64,000 bases of DNA. It comes from Typha latifolia. Taxonomy: Eukaryota > Streptophyta > Magnoliopsida > Poales > Typhaceae. The stretch is from NCBI GenBank assembly GCA_019914945.1, contig CM034102.1:1353501-1417500 (forward strand). Direction: 5' to 3'. Every line of letters begins with the position of its first letter. Position 1 is the stretch's first letter. Under the pieces are notes generated by a model. That model was not told where the DNA came from. It searched no databases and saw only the letters and a list, made by a program, of their open reading frames with translations. The position numbers and the translations under genes are program-made. Of the stretch, positions 54,230-64,000 are shown piece after piece.

Positions 54230-56500
54230 GAGCGTGGGATTTAGCATTACGTGTGCACGTGTGTGTGTGGATCCAAACACGATTAGAGAAAATTTAGGGT
54301 GATTTAGTGATAGAAAAATAAAAGTTTAGAATACAAAATGACTCTTATTCAAATCGGCAATAATCTTTAAAAAAATATATTAAAAAAGACACAAACATTT
54401 AGTACTTATAACTTAGTCAAAAATGCAGAGGCATAGTAATACAAAAAAAAAAAAAAAAATGTTCAATCGTTAAGTAAATTTTAGTCTAGACTAGGAAGGG
54501 TAAAATAAATTTCACCCATTTTTGCTAGTAATAGCTTTTAACTCATGTTTCTATCTATCATTGAGTATCATATTTAACTCATGTTTCTTATTTGATTTAT
54601 TTATTTATTGCTTGTAAAAGGGAACAGTAACTTGCATCGATCTTTCAATTGTGGTGCTTCGTCCTCACTTCTCTCCCTTTGGTTATTCCAGCCAAGGAGG
54701 AGATAGATGGCTCATCACGACAGAGAAAATGCAGCTACTTCCACTTCCAGAAACTCGCCTTATCGAACCATTCCTTCATGCAGCATTTGTGCTGCTGCAA
54801 TACAAGTACGAGCACGAAACTGAAGCTAGACGCAGCAAGTAAGAATCACGTTTCTTCTATGCCCTTCTGAGCTCGATCAGACATACCAATACCTTTTATA
54901 TGGCATGACATCTTCATAAGAAATCATCTCTCTTGAACTACCTTACTTGGGTCCATCAACCACCCAACCAACGTACAGAGCAAGCTAGTAGAAGAGGACC
55001 GACTACAAGTTGCTCGACGAAATGCGCGTATGGGAATCGAAGTATTTTAATTTGTTAGCTACCTCTTCTTTAACTCATGCCAGTTCCAACTGGGGCAGTT
55101 GATGCTTTATACGAGAGTGTTCATAATCCTTGGCAGGAGTTAGCCTCTGGGCTTCCACAGAAAAATCGAGTATTCCCAGTTCTAGAGGACTGTGCTAGTG
55201 ATCTGACCAACAAAACGGGCACAATTGCCAACGTTTTGAGAGTGAGAGATAAGGCGTAGGGCATAAAAGAATCCTGATCTTATGTTTACATATACGCATG
55301 CATATATATGAACATAGTTCTCTTTTAGCCTGCAGGATATATTGATTACAAAGACTACCAAATTGATTTCTTTGGATATTATTTCCTGCTGGTAAGGGAA
55401 GTGTCCTCCAATAGCTGCATTACCATGTCCACACGCAAAGGTACCTAGTACGTGAAATAATATCACATAAATACCACTTTACTATGCTTGTTTTTTTACT
55501 CATTGGTACGTAATAAGTTCGTTAATTTGGACCCCATGGCTTAATAGCCAGCCTTCTTTTCTTTTGCCTACTGTGTGTGTGTGTGTGTGTGCATGCACGT
55601 TTGCATTAATCTGTAGCATTATTTCTCCACCAAATTAAATAGCATGTTGGTGGACTCTCAGACCTTGAATGGGTTGTTTGAGGTTTGAGGGACAATGTAT
55701 ATGAATAAATGTAGCTTTTAATTTCCAGTCCTATCCAGTATCAACCCATTTATAGTATATGTCTCATTAAATTCACAATTCAAACATAGATATATTAAGG
55801 GTTTCTCTTCTGCGTGTACCCCTCAAAAATCTCTCTTTTTTTTGTTTTGGTAAATTTAAAACTCTCTAGTTTGCTTCTTCTCTATCTTTCTAAATTTCGT
55901 TTTAAAATATGAACAATTTAATATATGAGAAAGATTAATATGCCCTTTATTACGAGTAATGCATGCAAAAAAAAACAATAAAGATACTTTTGTCCTTTCA
56001 CTACTAAATGGATCAAAATAAGGGATTTAGAAGGATACACACACCTAATCATGGGCTTGGCCCAATCATAACTTGGGCTTCAATACTTTGGGTTTTAATT
56101 CATCAGCTAAGAGATAGAATAAGGCCTATTTATGAAGAAAAGTTATCTGGGCCTCTTGGGTTAGTCATCCATATACCATTTATTACTTTGCTACTGTCTA
56201 CATTTGATTAATAACTGCACAACACCAAAGACCTCGTTTATATATCCGTATCATAAGTTTTAATCTTCAAAATATTTATTGGACTTGGGATCAAGAACTC
56301 GGTACTTGGACTGTTGGGCATGATGTTTTTGAGTTATTTTATAGCTGAAACATTAACTACGATTTAAATAGGAATTCATAAGTATGGATACCATTACATA
56401 TATTCGCTCAATTTTAGGTTGATGCCATATCGATGTCTTGGAATTTGTATATTGACCCAATTCAATGTGATTTAATTTGTTTGAAAATTAATTAAACTAT
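54230..56500. other. Intergenic region, no gene recognised
   Basis: AT-rich with a 17-A run at about 54443-54459 and a GT dinucleotide run at about 55571-55591. A GC-moderate segment at 54640-55260 has two overlapping frames of 60-73 codons without recognisable motifs. These could be exon remnants, but nothing supports a gene. Confidence 0.35.
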
Positions 56501-58278
56501 GGTTTAAGTTAAGCTATAAATTTAATTAGCCGACATGATCCCACCCAACCTTTCCCCGAGATTTAATGACACGCACATGTTTAGTCGCGAGCCCAGACAT
56601 TTTTTGTGGGCCTTTGGAAGGACCAACCTGGTCTTGTCTAATTCGGGTCGCACCGGCCCGACCGCAGGGATATCTGCGATAGGGTACCTGGCGCCTTCTG
56701 ATTGGTTAGCCACCTCAGTTGATCGAGTTGTACCAACTTTTCCTGCTTCTGAGGCTCCGCACGATCTTATGGCCGGTCGGACCAAGGTCTAGAACATTGA
56801 TATCGTTACGCCTATCCTTATGAATAGCACCCCTTATCAGGGAGAAACATATAAAATATTCTGGTTTTAATATGTTTCTGCCAATGGAAAATTTTAAGGC
56901 TAGAGATGTTAGTGTATAAAATGCAGGGGGAGGATGATACATTTAAGGGTATGCATCATCTAGGTTTTGACTTAAATTATAAATACAAATGTCATTAATA
57001 AAGATAAAAGAAATAGCTTAAATATATATTCAAAGTGAGTTTTATATGACTTAGTAATACAAAATAAAACTAAATTGATACTTTACATACTCACATCATC
57101 ATTTAAACTAGTATAGCTTTTAAATTAAAAAAGACATAAATATGTGAAACTTCGATAGATAATTTAAACGTTGTAGAAATTTTTTACACAAATTATATAT
57201 CAAATAAATATGACCCACATAATGGAATCTATCGTCACAAGTAATAGTTGACAACGATATTAATGTAACGATTTTTTTCTATCTTTCTTGATTGTTGCTC
57301 ATTACGAGTATTTTTCCTTTCTCTTCTCTCTTAATCAAGTGGCTAGGCAAGGGGAAGAGTTTTTTTTTTTCCTTTCCTATAAGATTTTCTCATTTTATTA
57401 TTCTTTCTTTATAGTTTTCCACTTCATTTATCTTTTTTGCTTTTTTGCTTTTTTGCTTCCTTACTCGGTCATCCTTTTTAAGGTCTTTGTTAGTCATAAG
57501 CCTTATTGTCGCTCTTTATTGGATCCATGTTGCTATTATTATTATTTTCAAGCTTGGCCACTTCTTTATACCAGATTTATATTTTTTTCTACTATTTTAT
57601 TGTATGTCTCTATTGTAGATTGGAGAATTTATTCTCCAGCTTTCTTGAAGATTTATAGGGCTGCGTTTTCAACTATTAGATCACGATAGAACCACGTGCT
57701 AATTTTCAACATCTTACTTTTATAAAGTATCTATTATTGTGCTTCGGGTTATGTACTTCGTTTATGATTTAAAGCTTAATATCTTATTTTATCTGTAATA
57801 GTTATTTTTTAGTATAATCAAGTGTAGGACTTGTATCAAATAATAATATTGTATATTTTAGACTATATTCTCAATTTTAATAAAACTCTGCCCGTAGGTC
57901 TTTTCTAAGAAAGAAAAATGATTGTAACTTAGTCAAAACTGCATTGAGACCGTGATACAAAAATAAAGTTTTAGAGTCATACCACCACCGTAAAATATAT
58001 TTAGCCCTAAATTTTATTAAGGAAAAAAAGTATGGTTTAAAATAGTTATTCAATAATATGGACGACAAAAAAGTGAAGTGTGAGAATAGCATCACTGTTC
58101 ATTCAAAAAGGTAGTAAGACCCCAAGTTGATCAATGCCACGTTGCGTCGAGGCAATCCATGTGCTCACAGTCACATGGTACAGAGGAGAGAAGTGGAGAA
58201 GACGGAGTGAGGAGAGAAGAAGAGTAGCAGCAGCAGCTCCCAAGTCCAAGTACCATCCAAGCTAGAGAAGCAAACACT
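56501..58278. other. Intergenic region with a GC-rich island
   Basis: About 56520-56800 is distinctly GC-richer than its surroundings and open on both strands for about 85 codons (plus strand 56535-56792), but with no recognisable protein. It may be a captured or transposon-derived fragment. About 57240-57900 is T-rich, with three tandem cttttttg octamers (about 57431-57455) and an end taataaaactctgcccgtag...gaaagaaaaa reminiscent of a retroposon tail. The last part should contain the kinase promoter. Confidence 0.35.
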
Positions 58279-58309
58279 GAAGGAGGAGGAGGAGGAGGAG
58301 GAGGAGGAG

Positions 58310-58356
<47 letters not shown>
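58279..58356. repeat. (GGA)n and (GA)n microsatellites in the kinase leader
   Basis: A GGA trinucleotide run (about 58279-58306) is followed by a GA dinucleotide run (about 58320-58356) whose last unit abuts the ATG (gagagagATGA). GA tracts in plant 5' regions are binding sites of BBR/BPC GAGA factors. Here the tract is probably transcribed. Confidence 0.85.
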
Positions 58357-58360
<4 letters not shown>

Positions 58361-61300
58361 AGGAAGGTGGAGATGGGTTTGTGAGGGCAGACCAGATAGA
58401 TCTGAAGAGCCTGGACGAGCAACTAGAGAGGCATCTTAGCCGGGCATGGACCATGGAGAAGAAGAAAGAGGAGGACAAGAGCGGGAGTAAAGAGAGGGAG
58501 GAGTGGGAGATCGATCCTTCGAAGTTGATCATCAAAGGGGTCATCGCCAGGGGAACCTTCGGCACCGTTCATAGAGGAATCTATGATGGCCTTGATGTTG
58601 CAGGTGAGATGAAAGAGCTATCTTTTTAGTGTGTTTTGATACCTAAGTGGATCGATTGCAATAGTCACGTATCTGTTTGATGAATTACCCCTTCCACTCC
58701 TCCCATGATTTTTAGATACCCAATTGGGCTTTTTGGATTTCAATTGTCAATTTTCAAGTTCTAATTTTGCATGTTAAAGTGCATCAGTTTTTGAGAAGCA
58801 TAAAAAGAAAAACTAATGCACTGCCAGTTTTTGATGATTCTGTAGGAAATTTGTAACTAAGGATGGTTTCTAGTTTTTTTTTTTTTGGTTCAAATTTAAA
58901 AGAAGAGCTGATGAATAACTAGTTAAACATTTCTGGCAATATAATTGCCGGAGACATCAAAGCGAATGATCTCAGAAGAGTCAGGAGGGGCAGAACCCAT
59001 ATCAGCCTGACAGATCCACCTACCCGTATGTTTTTCCAAAACCCACAAGCCAATCAGCTACCGGATTCTGCTCCCTGTAAACATGGGTAAGCTCAAAATT
59101 ACTAAAGCTGATTCTGTAAAAAAAAAAATTTCCTTTACTTGTCGTGATTTTTTCATATGCGACTTAAAATTCAAGTACTTCTAGAGGATATTCCTTTTCT
59201 TTTTTTCTTTTAGCAAATTGTACTTTAGATTGTGTTAGATTCTGGTTGGGTCCTTTTTTTCTTTTCTCTCTTTGTCTATGTGGAGGCCTCTGAGTCTCCC
59301 TAGTTGCTTTTATCTTTTAGGTTTCATGTGGTAGGCTGCAATCCGTGACTTAAAATAGGTAAGGTCTCTTTTGGAACTTTCATGTGATCTCATTCAACCA
59401 TTGTCTGGTAGTAAGTGTGGTTTGGTGCTTTTCTTGTGATACCATGAGGATAGAAGATAAAAAGCGGTCAAATTAAGATGTGAAGAGAAAAGTTGCAAAA
59501 GGTGGACTTCTTTTTGGGGGTTGGAGTAATGGGGAGGGTGGAAGAAGAATAAGATGTGGAATCTGAGAAAGCTGAATCTATCCCAAAGACAAATCAAAGT
59601 TTGAGCGAGACAGGAATTACAGTTACATAAAAGGGGCTTGGGTTCACAGTAGTAGAACTTTGATATAATCAGATACGATACATATTTAATCATTAGTTTA
59701 TGTTTCTATATACTGTCTACATATATCGATACATGCACAAGAGCTATTTCAAGTGTGGAGTTCTAGTGAACTAAGATTGGCTCAAGCTCAGATTATCTCT
59801 AACTCTCCAAGCCAGCCCAAGACAAGTAAAAACTAAATTGAGCTTGAGCAGCTCTCATGTTGCTAAGCTCATATGACACAGCTGCTGCCGACTAGCTTTC
59901 ATTGCTGTAGGTAGGTTAGTTGGCATGGATGCAATCCGAAATTTGTAGATCAAGTGCTTCGAAGCTCCGGTAATAGGGAATGTGCAGCTCAGTGTTGTCG
60001 TGCTCCATAATTTGTTTCATTCACATTGTTAGTTTTAACATTTGAAATGGTGCACTACTTTTAATGGGATTCTGAGTTCTTGATTTTGGAAGAGATATAT
60101 AAATCTCCAGAAAGGAGTTTCAAGAAGGGAGATTCACAGTGGCGTGGTAGCATTCCTGTTAATAGTTTTGACTTTGCAATTGCAAGGTTACCACTTGCAT
60201 TCCATCCTCACTGCTAACATTTAATTATCACTGTTGTAAACATTAGATGATAAACCTTGTAAGACCATATAAAAGTTTCAATTCAACATGCAATTGCTTG
60301 GCTTGCTGGATGTAGCTCCACCTTTTACGGGAAGCGATTGACATTTTTCATAGTTTGATAATTCAATATAAGTTTTTCAGCCCATTTCTGCAAATGCATA
60401 ACTCCAAATGTGAGTATACTGATCCTCATGAAGCAGTTTATTTGTACATTTGATTTTCTCATTTTTCTCCCTTGTGCTCATTATTTTTGCGGGCAGTGCA
60501 TTTCTCCTCATAAAATCTAGTTTATTCAATGGTAGATACAGAATCTTCCCACATTTTTTCCCTCAGTATTAATCAGACTATAAATAGAAGAAAACTCTGG
60601 TTATAATTCTGCTATGAGATGGTATGAACTATTATAATTGTTATTAGTTCATTATTACTATTTTCAGTGAAGTTGCTTGACTGGGGAGAAGAGGGTAACA
60701 GAACAGAAGCTGAAATTGCTGCACTAAGGACAGCTTTTTCTCAGGAGGTTGCTGTTTGGCATAAGCTTGATCACCCAAATGTTACTAAGGTAGTCCTTCA
60801 TTGCATTGTTTATTTGTTTTCCAACAACTTTATTTGGTATTGAATCTTCAGTTTCTTAGAATTTAAATGTAAGCAATGTTTCACATATTTCTGAAACAAA
60901 TGAGAATAGAAATAGGAAGTTTCTTAGAAGTTTAATGTAAGCAATGTTTCACATATTTCTGAAACAAATGGGAATGGAAATAGGAAATGGCAACATAGCT
61001 ATTAAAACTTAAACCAAAAGACTAAAGAGCCAGTACCTTAAAGGTCATTAGTATATATCGTTTTGTTGAAGAGGTTCATTGTGCTTAATAAGTCATATAT
61101 ACGAGCTCGAGTTTCTATTTTCATTCTTTTCCCTCTGAAGAAATATCTGGTAGTAAGAACATTGTTTATTGACTTGAATTAAGGGGCCCTTTTTCTGTAT
61201 TTAGTGAACCAGTAAATCTAGCAGAATGGAATTCTGGAACCTACACTTTTTTCTTAAGCATTTTATTTAATTTTGTCTTCCTTTTTCTTTTCTTTACTTC

Positions 61301-62916
61301 TTCCCTCTAGTGGCAACCTAACATTAACTTTGAACTTCTTTTAACAGTTCGTAGGAGCTACAGTTGGTGCAAGAGATCTAAGTATACAAGCAGAAAATGG
61401 ACATATTAGCATGCCAAGTAACGTCTGCTGTGTTGTGGTTGAATATCTTCCTGGAGGTGCATTGAAACAATTTCTTATTAAAAATCACAGAAGAAAGCTA
61501 GTCTTTAAGGTTGTTGTCCAACTGGCTCTTGATATTGCAAGAGGGTGAGTAGCACTATATCTGTATCTGGTTAATCATTACATGGCTTGCTCCTCTTTCT
61601 TTCCAATTGCTTATTGGTATTGTCTTGCACACAGGTGATCTGATGAATATTGGATTCTTTTCTAGATTTAGCCTTTCAAGTCCTTGCTTGTTGGAAAAAA
61701 TAAAAAATTAAAGTGCTTTTACTTCTTTCCACAGATTAAGTTATCTTCATTCAAAGAAGATCGTGCACCGTGATGTGAAGACAGAGAATATGCTTCTTGA
61801 CAAAACAAGGACTGTAAAAATTGCTGATTTTGGTGTTGCTCGAATTGAGGCTCAAAATCCCAATGACATGACTGGAGAGACAGGAACCCTTGGTTACATG
61901 GCACCTGAGGTATGCCATCCTTTAGTAGGACCTACTTACATATTTATTTATTTATTTTTAACTTTTTGGCAGCTTAGCACAAATACCACAACGAAAAAGT
62001 TTGATCAGACATTCATCTTCCTTTTTAAAGAATGCACGGATTTTTCTATATATGGGAGAGTTGATTTTATTTTATTTAGTATTTGAAGAACCTTTAAACT
62101 TGCAGACCACACAGCTCAACAATATACTAATGTTCAGCATTTTATTTTCACGTCCAAAAAAGTGACCATGTCTGACTTACCAATATACCAGCGAACAGAA
62201 TTTATTGGGATTCGAAATATCCTATATTAATAGACTAACATAACCAGATTCTATTTTGTCAGGAAGTTTCTTGAATGTTCTTGAGGTCTCTCTACAGTTT
62301 CAAAGGAATGCAAGTAATGAGAAAGGATGCAAGTTTATTGACTAGTGTCATTATTTGCCTTCTGGCTTTAGTGCTGATTGTGTTTGCTTCAAATTGTTTT
62401 TATCATTACTTGTGTTGTCTTATTTGTACTTGGTATCTATGACCAGTAACTCGGCATCAAAAATTAATCGCAGGTCCTCAATGGCAATCCTTACAACAGG
62501 AAATGTGATGTGTATAGCTTTGGAATTTGCTTATGGGAGATATACTGCTGTGATATGCCATATCCTGATCTGAGCTTCTCAGAGATTACATCTGCAGTTG
62601 TTCGGCAGGTATTCCTTTGCTTCTTCTACTTGCCTTGCATCATGACTGCTAGAAAGAATGATGTTGATTAGTCAAAGATTTGATCACTAACTTCCTAATA
62701 CCTCAGAACTTGAGGCCAGAGATACCACGCTGTTGTCCAAGCTCTTTTATCAATGTGATGAAGAGATGCTGGGATGCAAACCCTGACAAGCGACCGGAGA
62801 TGGATGAGGTGGTCGCCTTGCTGGAGGCAATTGACACATCAAAGGGTGGAGGTATGATCCCACCTGATCAGGCCCAAGGATGTCTATCGTGCTTCCGTAA
62901 GCACCGAGGCCCTTGA
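58357..62916 (+). CDS. Raf-like protein kinase (STY13/ATMRK1 type), six exons
   Basis: Exons: 58357-58603, 60668-60789, 61348-61544, 61735-61909, 62474-62608 and 62707-62916. They total 1086 bp and 361 residues, and all joins are in frame. The N-terminus ([20 protein letters not shown]) precedes the kinase domain, which starts near residue 50 ([20 protein letters not shown]). The glycine loop is ARGTFGTV: the first Gly is Ala, which to my knowledge is normal for this subgroup. Lys84 lies in [12 protein letters not shown], the catalytic loop is HRDVKTEN (Asp202), DFG is at 220-222, and [10 protein letters not shown] follows. Toward the end come [14 protein letters not shown] and [17 protein letters not shown]. 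These are plant MAPKKK-Raf group, serine/threonine or dual-specificity cytosolic kinases. The C-terminal tail is Cys-rich ([11 protein letters not shown]). Intron 1 is 2.06 kb. The start follows directly on a GA tract. Confidence 0.92.
60850..60985. repeat. 68-bp tandem duplication in kinase intron 2
   Basis: Copies 60850-60917 and 60918-60985 are near-identical: both begin agtttcttagaa and contain taagcaatgtttcacatatt and ctgaaacaaatg. They differ at about five positions. This is a local, fairly recent tandem duplication within the intron. Confidence 0.9.
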
Positions 62917-63676
62917 TGAATCTGGCTAGCACATTCGCACCTAGGGATCGCGGTTCAAAAGCATTGATCGGTAGTCTGAGTTGTATTCTTCGCAGCTGCT
63001 CCTTATTAAGCCCAAGAGCTCTATGATGTGAAATTTTTTTTCCATCTTTTGTGTATATCAATTCTTGACTATCAGTTTAGAATTGACGACCAGACGTTCC
63101 AGTTGTGCTGTGCTGTGGTGTAAGATAATATTGTATTTGGCTATTTCAGTTCACTGCACTGTTATTATTCTTGTATATTAGAAAGGTTGAACGTGTTACA
63201 ACTCTATAGAACTTAAACAGATGAAATCGGTTGCAATCAAAATAACTCGATTACTTGATTATCGATTATTGATGTCATTACTTCAATTCGTCATGTAGAG
63301 AATATATAGGCATTATTGGATTGATGATGTGGTAGGCAAATGTTCTTCTTCTAGCTTTCGTCTATTTGCAAATTAACTCCTCTCCTTTTTATGATATTGT
63401 GGATGAGGACACTCGGCAGTGATCAGTCTAAGAGAAATTATTATAATAATAACAATTATAACGATAAGAAAAGGGATGAAATCCGTTTACTTATCCTCTC
63501 TTTCGAGAGTCGAGACATCTTATCCTATCCGTGTGGATAGCTGGTGCGCTCTTTTATTCCCTGCCACTGTCCTCCACCTTATCCAACCTCCCTCTCCTTA
63601 ACACCAACGCCCGTCGTCACCGACGCCAAAACCCTAGAATTCTTCACCCATCACCTCCTCAAAAGCCTAACCCTTC
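62917..63676. other. 3' flank of the kinase gene and promoter of the next gene
   Basis: The first 250 bp are likely 3'UTR of the kinase. Next is AT-rich spacer with AATAAT runs near 63437-63465, then CT/C-rich sequence from about 63560 that suits the leader of the last gene. No separate gene is seen. Confidence 0.45.
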
Positions 63677-63835
63677 ATGGCCGCTCTCCTCTCCTGCCAT
63701 TGCCGCCCTTCTCCCGCCTTCACTAAACCCTCCCTCGCCGCCGGGAGGAGCTGCCTCGATGGCCGGCGGAGACACCGGATTGGCTTCCGCTGCTCTTCGT
63801 CGAGGTTTAGTCTGCTCGCTTTCGGCGGGGAAGAG
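63677..63835 (+). CDS. First exon of a probable plastid-targeted protein, truncated by window edge
   Basis: ATG 63677 opens 53 codons (MAALLSCHCRPSPAFTKPSL...FGGEE), ending in phase 0 at a good donor, gaag|ag then gtaaga (exon end 63835). The peptide is rich in Ala, Ser, Arg and Pro and nearly free of acidic residues, with an RCSSSRFSLLAF segment, which fits a chloroplast transit peptide. The protein itself lies beyond the window and cannot be identified. Overlapping frames in the same GC-rich stretch (from 63531 and 63544) are weaker candidates. Confidence 0.55.
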
Positions 63836-64000
63836 GTAAGATCTCACTATAGGGATAGATTGTGAGCGTTATGGCTTTAAAAAAAAGGCGGAATTTTGAT
63901 GAAACGAGGCAAATTGTTGTTCAGTTCTTTCTCGGAGTAGTAGTGATGGCAAGATGATGCTTTATTTTATGATAGTTGACTCTTTCTCTTGTTGCTTCAT
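63836..64000 (+). other. Start of intron 1 of the plastid-targeted protein gene
   Basis: T-rich intron-like sequence after the gtaaga donor. No acceptor followed by coding sequence is visible before the window ends. Confidence 0.4.

Noticed and set aside
54649..54870. Overlapping open frames of 63-73 codons
   Set aside because: No motif, no start context and no splice partners that build a recognisable protein.
57288..57689. 133-codon Phe/Tyr-rich open frame
   Set aside because: Translation of T-rich, repeat-containing sequence. The apparent membrane protein is a composition effect.
1..64000. A bacterial-style defence or toxin system, phage or CRISPR locus
   Set aside because: All recognised genes are plant nuclear genes with spliceosomal introns or plant gene families; no such modules were found.

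Overview
The window is nuclear DNA from a flowering plant, most likely a monocot. The genes have GT-AG introns. The 5' coding parts of several genes are very GC-rich and become more AT-rich toward the 3' end (PPR, P4-ATPase and glycosyltransferase genes), as is typical of commelinid monocots. Spacers are AT-rich and hold fragments of transposable elements. I cannot name the species from sequence alone. There is no operon structure; each gene is an independent transcription unit.

Layout. 1-453 (-): first three exons of a laccase, cut by the window edge. 1060-2535 (-): intronless, uncharacterised, disordered protein. 3060-3722 (-): decayed Ty1/copia gag. 4523-6637 (-): five-exon DUF220 (OBP32pep-like) gene. 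9402-16184: three closely related UGT73-type glycosyltransferases (+, +, -). 18772-20901 (+): intronless DYW-class PPR RNA-editing factor. 22259-23641 (+): a fourth, divergent UGT whose PSPG box has Met in place of the near-invariant Trp at position 22. 24690-29637 (-): eight-exon PERK receptor-like kinase. 31954-39222 (+): eleven-exon P4-ATPase (ALA type). 39630-39709 (+): tRNA-Leu(UAG). 40116-47204 (+): nine-exon plant-specific protein ending in a CaaX-like CVIL. 52293-54152 (-): intronless BURP protein of the polygalacturonase-1 beta-subunit type. 58357-62916 (+): six-exon Raf-like kinase (STY13/ATMRK1 type). 63677 to the edge (+): first exon of a probable plastid-targeted protein.

Functional themes. 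The four UGTs form a small family-1 glycosyltransferase cluster, interrupted by the PPR gene, that probably glycosylates small phenolics or hormones. Laccase, PERK and the BURP/PG-beta protein all act at or sense the cell wall, but nothing suggests that they are co-regulated. Exon joins were read by eye from splice consensus, unbroken reading frame and family similarity. Every multi-exon total comes out divisible by three.

Mobile DNA. I could delimit a 924-bp PIF/Harbinger-like MITE with TAA target duplications (16757-17680), a 1453-bp hAT-like element in an intron (43529-44981), a related element in the P4-ATPase intron (about 37467-38395), and an insertion flanked by a 9-bp direct repeat just upstream of the fourth UGT (about 21659-22162). 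A dispersed repeat family has copies near 30.4 kb and 50.0-50.7 kb. I found no convincing wholly new system. The most interesting points are the altered sugar-donor motif of UGT 4, the CaaX-like terminus of the 40-47 kb gene, and the altered hinge motif of the P4-ATPase.
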